From: Aquimarina sp. BL5
GTDB taxonomy: Bacteria > Bacteroidota > Bacteroidia > Flavobacteriales > Flavobacteriaceae
DNA: 64,000 nucleotides
Assembly: GCF_003443675.1 (NCBI RefSeq)
Contig: NZ_CP031963.1
Coordinates: 1,573,501 to 1,637,500, forward strand
Direction of reading: 5' to 3'
The position numbers were made by a program, and so were the translations under genes. The notes beneath the pieces are model-generated. The model made no database searches. It was not told the origin of the DNA and saw only the letters and a list, made by a program, of their open reading frames with translations. Positions 28,115 through 36,930 of this stretch are shown here, in pieces (positions within the stretch are counted from its first letter, which is position 1; each line of letters opens with the position of its first letter).

Positions 28115-28825
28115 ATGAAAACTAAAAGAGCTTTCATATTGGTATATTTATTTAATACCATTTGTTATCAAATGGTAGCACAAACATCTTTCACTTCTGG
28201 CTTATTACCTAAAATTGTAGTATCTAACAAACTATCTAATTACACTAAATTGATCCATAGTCTTGAGTCTCGTCAACAATTATGGGAACACTATCCTGAT
28301 GATGATTTCTCTTATGACTATTTGCTAACAGATCTCACCACCATTCTTTCTTTTAAACTATCCTCTGATAAAGTTTTCAATATAGGATATTTATTGAGAC
28401 TAGAAGGAGATCAGCTTATTCATCGTTCCATATTTCAATATGCTAGTACACAACAATTAGAATCTACTAGAGTTGCACATCGTTTTGTAACTGATCAAAC
28501 ATTTACTAAGGACGAATCTCCAGAATTCAGACTTAGGTATCGTTTTACTGTAGAAATACCATTTAGCGGTTACCGTGCTGATCCCGGAGAGTTTTATCTT
28601 AAAGTCAATAATGAATATTTAGGTTCATATCAAAGTTCTAATTCTGATATAGAAATAAGAATCATTCCTTTTATTGGATATGTAGTTACTCCAAAAAGTA
28701 AACTTGAAATCGGACCAGATTATCGTTTAAGTCAACTATTAGAATCCGGAATCAAAAATCGAGTATGGTTAAGTCTAAATTACTACTATGCTATTGATAC
28801 AAAAACCTTGAGAAATGAAAACTAA
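28115..28825 (+). CDS. DUF2490-like outer-membrane protein
   Basis: This 236-residue protein has a signal peptide (FILVYLFNTICYQMVAQ). Alternating amphipathic strands (FRLRYRFTVEIPF, RIIPFIGYVVTPKSKLEIGPDY) and a C-terminus with aromatic residues suggest a beta barrel of the DUF2490 type. Another DUF2490 gene lies at 54472. It follows the PepSY-like gene and overlaps the YdeI-like gene by 11 bases. Confidence 0.65.
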   Translation: MKTKRAFILVYLFNTICYQMVAQTSFTSGLLPKIVVSNKLSNYTKLIHSLESRQQLWEHYPDDDFSYDYLLTDLTTILSFKLSSDKVFNIGYLLRLEGDQLIHRSIFQYASTQQLESTRVAHRFVTDQTFTKDESPEFRLRYRFTVEIPFSGYRADPGEFYLKVNNEYLGSYQSSNSDIEIRIIPFIGYVVTPKSKLEIGPDYRLSQLLESGIKNRVWLSLNYYYAIDTKTLRNEN

Positions 28826-29393
28826 ACCAGAGTTATATTTTAAAAATGATAAAGAATGGCGGCATTGGCTAAACAAAAATCATACTATTTCTGATGGTGT
28901 TTATTTGATTTTTTATAAAGTAGAAAGTAAACAACCCAGTATGCGCTGGGAAGAAGCTGTAAAAGTAGCACTCTGTTACGGATGGATTGATTCTACAGTA
29001 AAGAGATTGGACGAAGAACGAAGAAGACAATATTTCTGTCCACGTAAACCAAAAAGTGTGTGGAGCAAACTGAATAAAACATATATCATTGATCTTATCA
29101 GAGATGATCTGATGCATCAAAGTGGACTAGATATAATCGAAATTGCCAAAAAAAATAATTCTTGGACAGCTTTGGATAATGTAGAAAACGGTATTATTCC
29201 ACAGGATCTTAAAAAAGCCTTTAACTCCAATTCTGAAGCCTTTACCAATTACAAAAACTTTTCTCCTAGTTATCGAAAAAGCTATTTATACTGGCTCAAT
29301 CAAGCTAAACGACAAGAAACAAGAGATAAAAGAATTCTGGAAATTATAAGGCTTTGTAAAGCTAATATTAAAACAAGAGATAATGGTAGGTAA
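28815..29393 (+). CDS. YdeI/OmpD-associated family protein
   Basis: This 192-residue protein matches the YdeI/OmpD-associated family: ELYFKNDKEWRHWLNKNHTI, EEAVKVALCYGWIDSTVKRL and the C-terminal SPSYRKSYLYWLNQAKR. It has no signal peptide. Its start overlaps the end of the DUF2490-like gene by 11 bases, so it belongs to that operon. The family's molecular role is unknown. Confidence 0.9.
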   Translation: MKTKPELYFKNDKEWRHWLNKNHTISDGVYLIFYKVESKQPSMRWEEAVKVALCYGWIDSTVKRLDEERRRQYFCPRKPKSVWSKLNKTYIIDLIRDDLMHQSGLDIIEIAKKNNSWTALDNVENGIIPQDLKKAFNSNSEAFTNYKNFSPSYRKSYLYWLNQAKRQETRDKRILEIIRLCKANIKTRDNGR

Positions 29394-29468
29394 GACACTT
29401 CACTTAACAACACTTTAAGACATTTTATCTTCGAATTCACTATTTTCGGTTTAGATAAATAGAATACC

Positions 29469-32400
29469 ATGCACAAACACATTATCACTACCCTACTCTT
29501 AGGAGTATTTCTAGTATGTACAACTCAAGCACAAAAAGACAAAAAAGACGAAAAAAAAGAATCAACATGGGATGTTGCTAATCCTAATGGACAATTTAAT
29601 TACAAAGATCACACCTTTACTACTGATGAGGGTACCTGGATGAACCTAGATGTTAGTCCCGATGGAAAAACAATTGTTTTTGATCTTATGGGGGATATTT
29701 ATAGCATTCCTATCTCTGGTGGAAAAGCAAAAATTTTACGTTCAGGAATTCCTTTTGAAGTACAACCGCGTTTTAGTCCAGATGGATCAAAAATATCTTT
29801 TACTAGCGATGCTGGTGGCGGTGATAATATTTGGATAATGAATTCTGATGGCAGTAATGCTAAACAAGTTACCAAAGAAAAATTCAGATTATTGAACAAT
29901 GCGGCCTGGATGCCAGATAGTAATTATTTAATCGCTAGAAAGCATTTTACCTCTCAGCGCTCATTAGGAGCAGGAGAAATGTGGCAGTATCATATCACAG
30001 GAGGTTCAGGAATCCAATTGACCAAAAGAAAAAACGATCAACAAGACGTAAATGAACCTTGTATCTCTCCGGATGGAAAATACATGTACTATAGTGAAGA
30101 TATGTACTCAGGAGGTTTTTTTCAATATAACAAAGACCCTAATAAACAGATATATGTTATTAAAAGATATGATTTCGAAACTGGGAAAAATACGACTATT
30201 ACAGGAGGACCTGGAGGAGCCGCAAGACCCCAAGTATCCAGAGATGGCAAAAAACTAGCTTTTGTAAAAAGAGTACGAACCAAAACTGTTCTATACATCC
30301 ACGATCTGGAAACAGGTGAAGAATGGCCTGTTTATGATCAATTAAATAAAGACCAACAAGAAGCTTGGGCAATTTTCGGTGTATATCCTAACTTTAGCTG
30401 GATGCCGAATAATAAAGAAATCGTATTCTGGACTGCAGGAAAAATTCAAAAAATTAACACAGAAAATTCTCAGGTTACTAATATTCCATTTACGGCAGAT
30501 GCTACTTTAAAAATTGCGGAGACCGTTCATTTTAATTCAGCTGTCGCTCCAGAAGAATTTACTTCTAAAGTAATTCGTCATGTAGTCACTTCTCCTGATG
30601 GCAAAACAATAATTTTTAGTGCTCTTGGACATCTTTGGAGTAAAAAATTACCAAAAGGAAAACCGCAACGCCTAACCACACAAAAATCTGATTTTGAGTT
30701 CGAGCCAAGCTTCTCTCCAGACGGTCAACATATAGTATATGTCACCTGGAATGACGAAACGTTGGGATCTGTTTGCAAAATACCCACTGCTGGAGGAACT
30801 CCTACCAAATTAACAGTAGAGAAAGGAATCTATAGAACACCAACTTACAATCCCTCTGGCAATTTAATTACCTACAGAAAAGAAGGAGGTAACAATGATC
30901 AAGGAAGAAGTTTCGGAAAAAAAACGGGGATTTATACAATGTCCGCTTCTGGAGCGAATGCAAAACTGATTTCACAGGAAGGAGCGTATCCGACTTTCAC
31001 CAAAGATGGAAAACATATTTTTTATCAAACTGGAGGAACCTACTTTGGTAACCTTACCAAAGAGTTAAAATCAGTTGACCTACATGGAAAAGATAAAAAG
31101 ACACATATAAAATCAAAATATGCTAACAGATTAGTACCCAGTCCAGATAACAAGTGGATTGCGTTTACTCACCTACACAAAGCGTATATCGCTCCTCTGA
31201 TTACTAATGGAAAAGAAATTGATTTGGATAATAAGTCAACATCAGTTCCTGTATCACAATTATCCAAAGATGCCGGGATCAACTTACATTGGTCCAAAGA
31301 CAGTAAAAAAGTATTCTGGACCTTAGGTGATGAATATTTTTCTAATGAGATTAAAGATCGATTTACTTTCTTACCTAATTCCCCTGAAAAAGTAGGAGAA
31401 GTTACATCAAAAGGTATTAGTATTGATTTAGTAACAAAAACAGATATACCATCTGGAAAAATTGCTTTTACCAATGCTCGTATCATTACTATGGAAGGTG
31501 ATCAAGTGATTGAAGATGGAACAATTATCATTAACGGAAATACTATTGAAAAAATAGGAAAATCAGGTGATATCTCCGTTCCACAAGATGCCAAAGTATT
31601 TGATGTAAATGGCAAAACAATTATGCCAGGTATTGTAGATGCTCACGCTCATGTGGGAGCCTTTAGATATGGATTGACCACTCAAAAACATTGGCAATTA
31701 TATGCTAACTTAGCTTTTGGAGTTACCACAGCACATGATCCGTCCGCCAATACTGAAACAGTGTTTAGTATTTCGGAACTAATAAAAAGTGGAGAAATGG
31801 TAGGTCCTCGCCTCTACTCTACCGGTTTTATATTATATGGTGCCGACGGCGATTTCAAAGCTGTCGTAAATAACTTGGAAGATGCCAGATCTTCTATCAG
31901 GCGAACAAAAGCCTTTGGAGCAAAATCAGTAAAAAGCTATAACCAACCTCGCAGAGATCAAAGACAACAGGTAATGCAAGCTGCTCGAGAGTTAGAAATT
32001 AATGTAGTTCCAGAAGGTGGTTCTACTTTTTATCATAACATGTCCATGATTATGGATGGACACACTGGAGTTGAACATAATATTCCTGTGGCTCCAGTGT
32101 ATAAAGATGTATATGAATTATGGAAAACGAGTAAAACTGGATACACTCCTACATTAATTGTAAACTATGGAGGGATGAATGGTGAATACTTTTTCTACCA
32201 AAAAGATAATATTTGGGAAAATGAAAAATTACTAAAATACACTCCTAGAAGTATTGTGGATGCACGTTCACGCCATAGAACAATGGTTCCTGATGAGGAA
32301 TATGAAAACGGACATATCTTAGTTTCTAAAACGGCAACAAAATTAACCAATGAAGGAGTTAAAGTAAATCTTGGCGCACACGGTCAGTTGCAAGGTCTTG

Positions 32401-32777
32401 GTGCTCATTGGGAGCTATGGATGTTGCATCAAGGCGGTATGACCAATATGCAGGCATTGCAAGCAGCTACAATAAATGGTGCAAATTATATTGGAGCTGG
32501 AAATGATATTGGTTCTCTGAAAGAAGGAAAATTAGCTGATTTAATTGTACTTGATAAAAATCCACTAGAAGATATTCGAAATACTGAAACCGTAAAATAC
32601 ACAATGGTAAATGGTAGATTATATGATACGGATACTATGAATGAAATTGGGAATACATCTAAAGAAAGATCCAAGTTTTGGTGGGAGAATAACAAATCTA
32701 ATACAGCATTCCCCTGGCATGAAGCATCACAAAGTTTTATGAAACCAGGCTGTGGATGTCACTTAGGGCATAATTAA
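29469..32777 (+). CDS. Secreted propeller-amidohydrolase fusion
   Basis: This 1102-residue exported protein (signal ending CTTQAQK) has a TolB/WD40-like propeller at about residues 35-660, with repeats of the type SPDGKTIVFDLMGDIYSI and SPDGQHIVYVTW. A metal-dependent amidohydrolase domain follows at about 670-1070, with DAHAHVG (metal ligands), GHTGVEHN, and the closing ADLIVLDKNPLEDI. The C-terminus ends GCGCHLGHN. It would hydrolyse a cyclic amide or related substrate outside the cytoplasm. The neighbouring peptidase-like lipoprotein starts 11 bases after it. Confidence 0.93.
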   Translation: MHKHIITTLLLGVFLVCTTQAQKDKKDEKKESTWDVANPNGQFNYKDHTFTTDEGTWMNLDVSPDGKTIVFDLMGDIYSIPISGGKAKILRSGIPFEVQPRFSPDGSKISFTSDAGGGDNIWIMNSDGSNAKQVTKEKFRLLNNAAWMPDSNYLIARKHFTSQRSLGAGEMWQYHITGGSGIQLTKRKNDQQDVNEPCISPDGKYMYYSEDMYSGGFFQYNKDPNKQIYVIKRYDFETGKNTTITGGPGGAARPQVSRDGKKLAFVKRVRTKTVLYIHDLETGEEWPVYDQLNKDQQEAWAIFGVYPNFSWMPNNKEIVFWTAGKIQKINTENSQVTNIPFTADATLKIAETVHFNSAVAPEEFTSKVIRHVVTSPDGKTIIFSALGHLWSKKLPKGKPQRLTTQKSDFEFEPSFSPDGQHIVYVTWNDETLGSVCKIPTAGGTPTKLTVEKGIYRTPTYNPSGNLITYRKEGGNNDQGRSFGKKTGIYTMSASGANAKLISQEGAYPTFTKDGKHIFYQTGGTYFGNLTKELKSVDLHGKDKKTHIKSKYANRLVPSPDNKWIAFTHLHKAYIAPLITNGKEIDLDNKSTSVPVSQLSKDAGINLHWSKDSKKVFWTLGDEYFSNEIKDRFTFLPNSPEKVGEVTSKGISIDLVTKTDIPSGKIAFTNARIITMEGDQVIEDGTIIINGNTIEKIGKSGDISVPQDAKVFDVNGKTIMPGIVDAHAHVGAFRYGLTTQKHWQLYANLAFGVTTAHDPSANTETVFSISELIKSGEMVGPRLYSTGFILYGADGDFKAVVNNLEDARSSIRRTKAFGAKSVKSYNQPRRDQRQQVMQAARELEINVVPEGGSTFYHNMSMIMDGHTGVEHNIPVAPVYKDVYELWKTSKTGYTPTLIVNYGGMNGEYFFYQKDNIWENEKLLKYTPRSIVDARSRHRTMVPDEEYENGHILVSKTATKLTNEGVKVNLGAHGQLQGLGAHWELWMLHQGGMTNMQALQAATINGANYIGAGNDIGSLKEGKLADLIVLDKNPLEDIRNTETVKYTMVNGRLYDTDTMNEIGNTSKERSKFWWENNKSNTAFPWHEASQSFMKPGCGCHLGHN

Positions 32778-32788
32778 AAAATAAGATC

Positions 32789-33865
32789 ATGAAAAACCTA
32801 ATTCCTTTTTTTATACTTGTTTCCATACTAGTTCAAAGTTGTACCGAAATTAAGACCGAAGAAAAGATCGTAGTCGAACAAGAACAGATAGAAAACACAA
32901 TCAATTACTTTGATTACACCAACCGGGATGACCAATTTATGGGAGGTATTAAAATGATACCTATCACTACGCCCAAAGGAGAATTTAAAGTCTGGACAAA
33001 ACGCATAGGTAACAACCCAAAAATTAAAGTATTATTGCTCCACGGAGGTCCAGGAATGACACACGAAATCTATGAATGTTTTGATGGTTTTTTCCCACAA
33101 GAAGGTATAGAGTACTACTATTACGATCAACTAGGATCTTACTATAGCGATCAGCCTAAAGATAAAAGTTTATGGGATCTGGATCGATTTGTAGAAGAAG
33201 TAGAACAGGTACGTATTGCTTTAGGATTAGATAAAGATAATTTTTACTTATATGGACAGTCTTGGGGAGGAATTTTAGGAATGCAATACGCATTAAAATA
33301 TCAAAAGAATTTGAAGGGACTTATAATTTCTAACATGGTTGCTTCCATTCCTGAATACCAAAAATATTCCGATGAAGTATTAGCTCCTCAGTTAGATCCA
33401 GCTGTATTAAAGGAGATTATGAGTTATGAAGAAAAGGAAGATTATTCTAATGAGCGATACTTAGATCTTATAGTACAACATTACTACACAAAACATGTCA
33501 TAAGAATGCCTGTTGACAAATGGCCGGAACCTATCAATAGATCTTTTAAACATCTTAATCCAGATGTATATGTTACAATGCAAGGACCTAGTGAATTTGG
33601 GATCAAAGGTGATGCTACCCTTAAAAACTGGGATGTAAAAAATGAATTATCTAAAATCACTGTTCCTACCCTAACTATTGGCGCAAAATATGACACTATG
33701 GATCCTAAAGAAATGGAATGGATTGCCAATGAAGTGCAACATGGTCGATATCTGCATTGTCCAAATGGGAGTCATTTATCACAATTTGATGATCAAAAAA
33801 ACTTCTTCGATGGTTTGATAAGGTTTATCAAAGATGTCGATAACGGAACCTTTAACACCAAATAA
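32789..33865 (+). CDS. Proline iminopeptidase-like lipoprotein (S33, alpha/beta hydrolase)
   Basis: This 358-residue lipoprotein has lipobox VQSC. The S33 fold is recognised by LLLHGGPGMTHEIYECFDGF, the nucleophile elbow GQSWGG with Ser158, a late Asp (GAKYDTMDP) and a C-terminal His (GSHLSQFDD). The triad is complete. It would cut N-terminal proline or small peptides in the periplasm or on the surface. It is in a transcript with the amidohydrolase, DUF3291 and a second amidohydrolase. Confidence 0.92.
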   Translation: MKNLIPFFILVSILVQSCTEIKTEEKIVVEQEQIENTINYFDYTNRDDQFMGGIKMIPITTPKGEFKVWTKRIGNNPKIKVLLLHGGPGMTHEIYECFDGFFPQEGIEYYYYDQLGSYYSDQPKDKSLWDLDRFVEEVEQVRIALGLDKDNFYLYGQSWGGILGMQYALKYQKNLKGLIISNMVASIPEYQKYSDEVLAPQLDPAVLKEIMSYEEKEDYSNERYLDLIVQHYYTKHVIRMPVDKWPEPINRSFKHLNPDVYVTMQGPSEFGIKGDATLKNWDVKNELSKITVPTLTIGAKYDTMDPKEMEWIANEVQHGRYLHCPNGSHLSQFDDQKNFFDGLIRFIKDVDNGTFNTK

Positions 33866-33868
33866 TAT

Positions 33869-34330
33869 ATGCAATTAGCACAAGTAAATATTGCCGAAAT
33901 GTTAGCCCCCATTAATGATCCAATAATGGAAGATTTTGTAAATAACCTAGACCGTATCAATGAATTAGCAGAACAAAGCGATGGTTTCGTTTGGAGACTA
34001 AAAGGAGATGAAGGTAATGCAACAGCAATTACTGTATTCGACAATCTTTTTTTAATTATCAATATGTCTGTTTGGGAAAGCATAGAAACATTATTTGATT
34101 TCGTGTATAAAACTGCTCATTCTGATATATTAAAACGTAAAAAAGAATGGTTTCACAAAATGCCTAGAATGCATATGGCTTTCTGGTATGTAGAAAACGG
34201 TCATGAACCTTCTCCAGAAGAAGCAAAAGAACGATTATACTATTTGCAGGAGTATGGAGAAACTCCTTATGCATTTACCTTTAAAAGTAAATTTACCATA
34301 GATGATGCTATCAATTATAAGAAACTATAA
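33869..34330 (+). CDS. DUF3291 family protein
   Basis: This 153-residue soluble protein matches DUF3291: MQLAQVNIAEMLAPINDPIM at the start, SDGFVWRLKGD, NMSVWESIETLFDFVYKTAH and the C-terminal AFTFKSKF. The fold is a ferredoxin-like dimer related to monooxygenase-type domains. Its function is unknown. It follows the S33 lipoprotein by 3 bases and its end overlaps the next amidohydrolase start by 29 bases. Confidence 0.9.
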   Translation: MQLAQVNIAEMLAPINDPIMEDFVNNLDRINELAEQSDGFVWRLKGDEGNATAITVFDNLFLIINMSVWESIETLFDFVYKTAHSDILKRKKEWFHKMPRMHMAFWYVENGHEPSPEEAKERLYYLQEYGETPYAFTFKSKFTIDDAINYKKL

Positions 34331-35747
34331 CATACTATTACTTGCTCTTATAGCCATAAGTGTTTTAAGCTGTTCCGAAAAACATAAGGAGCAATATGAC
34401 ATTGTCATTACTAATGTCAATTTAATTCAGGTTGAAAACGGGGATATTACAAAAAAAACTATATATATTAATAATGGAACGATCACAAAACTTAAAACAA
34501 TAGATAGTATTGATACTTATAGTACTAAGAATAGAATTGATGGTACAGGTAAATTTTTACTTCCGGGATTTTGGGATAACCATATTCATCTTAGAGGCGG
34601 AGATTCTTTAATTGAGGAAAATAAAGACTTGCTGCCTCTTTTTATTGCTAACGGAATCACAACTGTAAGAGATGCAGGAGGAGATCTTACGGCTGAAGTT
34701 TTAAAGTGGAAGAAGGCAATTAAAAATAATGAGTTAATTGGTCCAAACATTTATACTTCCGGTCCTAAACTAGATGGAGCAAATGCAACTTGGGCTGGTT
34801 CTTTAGTTGTCGAATCTTCCGAAGATATTAGCAAAGCTCTAGACTCATTAGAAAGAATCCCTTCTGATTTTGTAAAAATATACGACAGTAGAATTTCTAG
34901 AGAAAACTATTTAGGAATTTTAAAGCAAGCTGCTGATAGAGGTATGATCTCTTCAGGTCACATGCCTTTTACTGTTGAATTAAATGAAGCGGTAGATTCA
35001 GGGATTGGAGCGATAGAACATCTGTATTATATATTAAAAGGCTGTTCTGATAACGAAAAAGAGATTACTCAAGCTATTATTAATAAAAAGCTTACTTTTT
35101 GGAATGCAATGGATGGCTTGATTTCTACCTACAGTGATTCAACTGCTCAAAAAACCTTTCAATTATTAAAAGATAATAATACCTATGTAGTACCTACTTT
35201 GCATATTGGTAACATATTAAGTTATCTCGATGAAGTTGATCATACAGCTGATCCTTATCTAAAGATCATCGGAAAAGGAATCATTAAAACCTATGAAGGT
35301 CGCATAAAACGAGCGCTAACTGCATCCGAAGAAGCTAAAAAATCAAGAAAAGAGCTAAACACCTTTTTTAAAAGCTTGACAAAATCCTTACAAGATGCAG
35401 ACGTAAAACTTCTGGCGGGATCTGATAGTGGAGCATACAACTCTTATACATATTCTGGTATTTCATTACATCAAGAATTGGATGCAATGGTAGCTGCAGG
35501 ATTAACACCATTGGAAGCCATACAGGCCTCTGCTTATAATGGCTCGAAATATCTTAAAAAAGATAAAATCACTGGCACAATAGCAATTGGAAAAGCTTCT
35601 GATTTGGTAATTCTAAATAGTAATCCTCTATTAAATATTAAAAACACACGGGATATTTTTAGGGTAATTAAAGGTGATCAAGTCTATGATCCTAAAAAAA
35701 TAATGAAAGACTATAAGTGTCTAGACTGCCTTACTTTCAAAAACTAA
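34302..35747 (+). CDS. Amidohydrolase lipoprotein
   Basis: This 481-residue lipoprotein has lipobox SVLSC. Amidohydrolase metal motifs are visible as FWDNHIHLRGGD, FVKIYDSR (lysine that is usually carboxylated), SSGHMPF, IEHLYY and GSDSG. The start ATG at 34302 lies inside DUF3291. A later in-frame Met at 34305 would remove only one residue, so the 29-base overlap is real either way. Prolidase- or imidazolonepropionase-like activity is plausible. Two amidohydrolases within one transcript is notable. Confidence 0.88.
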   Translation: MMLSIIRNYNILLLALIAISVLSCSEKHKEQYDIVITNVNLIQVENGDITKKTIYINNGTITKLKTIDSIDTYSTKNRIDGTGKFLLPGFWDNHIHLRGGDSLIEENKDLLPLFIANGITTVRDAGGDLTAEVLKWKKAIKNNELIGPNIYTSGPKLDGANATWAGSLVVESSEDISKALDSLERIPSDFVKIYDSRISRENYLGILKQAADRGMISSGHMPFTVELNEAVDSGIGAIEHLYYILKGCSDNEKEITQAIINKKLTFWNAMDGLISTYSDSTAQKTFQLLKDNNTYVVPTLHIGNILSYLDEVDHTADPYLKIIGKGIIKTYEGRIKRALTASEEAKKSRKELNTFFKSLTKSLQDADVKLLAGSDSGAYNSYTYSGISLHQELDAMVAAGLTPLEAIQASAYNGSKYLKKDKITGTIAIGKASDLVILNSNPLLNIKNTRDIFRVIKGDQVYDPKKIMKDYKCLDCLTFKN

Positions 35748-35783
35748 AAGTTTTTAAGATCAATAAATTCTAAAAGTCATGTT

Positions 35784-36803
35784 ATGAATACCATCATTAA
35801 AATTAAACCATTAGACTTTATCTGGGAAACAAGCGACCCTTTTTTATTCTGTGCGTATCATGAAGATCAGTATCCCATAGGAAATGAGCAACTAGGTCCT
35901 GACACTTCTCTTGCTGGAAGAAACATAGGTCAGGATTTTACACCAAAAGATGGTTGGAGAATGTATCACGGAACTACAGTTCCAGGTTTTCCTGCGCATC
36001 CTCATCGAGGTTTTGAAACTGTAACAATTGTACAAAAAGGACTTGTTGATCATTCTGATTCACTGGGAGCTGCAGGTCGTTTTGGTAACGGTGATGTTCA
36101 GTGGATGACAGCTGGAAAAGGTGTTCAACATTCAGAAATGTTTCCCCTTCTAAATGAACAAGAAGAAAATCCGTTTTTATTGTTTCAGATTTGGATCAAT
36201 CTTCCCAGAGATAAGAAAATGGTAGAACCACATTTTAAAATGCTCTGGAACGAGGAGATCCCTAAAACAACCATAGTAGACCAGCAAGGAAATCAAATAG
36301 AAATTACTTTAATCGCTGGAAAATTAGGAAATAAAGATGCTGTAGATCCAGCTCCTGATTCCTGGGCCTCCAATCCAGAAAATGAAATTAATATCTGGAC
36401 AATAAAAATGGATCCAAATGCCGAATTTACATTTCTGAATGCTTCTGAAGGAATTAATCGTTCTGTTTATTTTTTTAAAGGAAATGAAATCGAAAGTGAA
36501 GGATATACTATTCCGGTAAATCACCAAATCATTTCACATGGCCATAAAGATTTAACTATTAAAAACGGTAATACTGAATCACATTTCTTACTTCTACAAG
36601 GAAAGCCTATCAATGAACCAGTGGTAAAACAAGGACCATTTGTTATGAATAGTCAATCTGAAATCCGAGAAGCTATTCAAGAATATCAGATAACAGAATT
36701 TGGCGGTTGGCCTTGGCCTAGTTATGATCATGTCCATAAAAAATCTAAAGGACGTTTTGCGTTATATCCAGATGGTAAAGAAATCATTAAGAGCGCACAA
36801 TAA
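35784..36803 (+). CDS. Pirin family protein
   Basis: This 339-residue cytosolic protein is a pirin with two cupin domains: the metal-binding motif HPHRGFETVTIVQKG at about residue 73, GDVQWMTAGKGVQHSEMF at about 108, and a C-terminal domain ending GRFALYPDGKEII. Pirins are iron-binding and some have quercetin dioxygenase activity or regulate transcription. It follows the amidohydrolase by 36 bases. Confidence 0.95.
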   Translation: MNTIIKIKPLDFIWETSDPFLFCAYHEDQYPIGNEQLGPDTSLAGRNIGQDFTPKDGWRMYHGTTVPGFPAHPHRGFETVTIVQKGLVDHSDSLGAAGRFGNGDVQWMTAGKGVQHSEMFPLLNEQEENPFLLFQIWINLPRDKKMVEPHFKMLWNEEIPKTTIVDQQGNQIEITLIAGKLGNKDAVDPAPDSWASNPENEINIWTIKMDPNAEFTFLNASEGINRSVYFFKGNEIESEGYTIPVNHQIISHGHKDLTIKNGNTESHFLLLQGKPINEPVVKQGPFVMNSQSEIREAIQEYQITEFGGWPWPSYDHVHKKSKGRFALYPDGKEIIKSAQ

Positions 36804-36857
36804 TGTAGTATAGCATACTATAGCCTATTTTACTTGTAGATTTTGATTGCTTTTCTC

Positions 36858-36888
36858 TTTTAAAAATACTATTAAAACACTATCTTTA
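36858..36888 (+). promoter_or_regulatory. Candidate promoter for the tandem sensor kinases
   Basis: TTTT at 36858-36861 is followed after 19 bases by TATCTTTA at 36881-36888, one mismatch from TAnnTTTG. It lies about 40 bases before the first kinase gene and fits a shared transcript for both kinases. Confidence 0.45.
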
Positions 36889-36930
36889 TTTGAGGGAATA
36901 AAAAAGTTAAGTGTTTAATAACCTACGTAT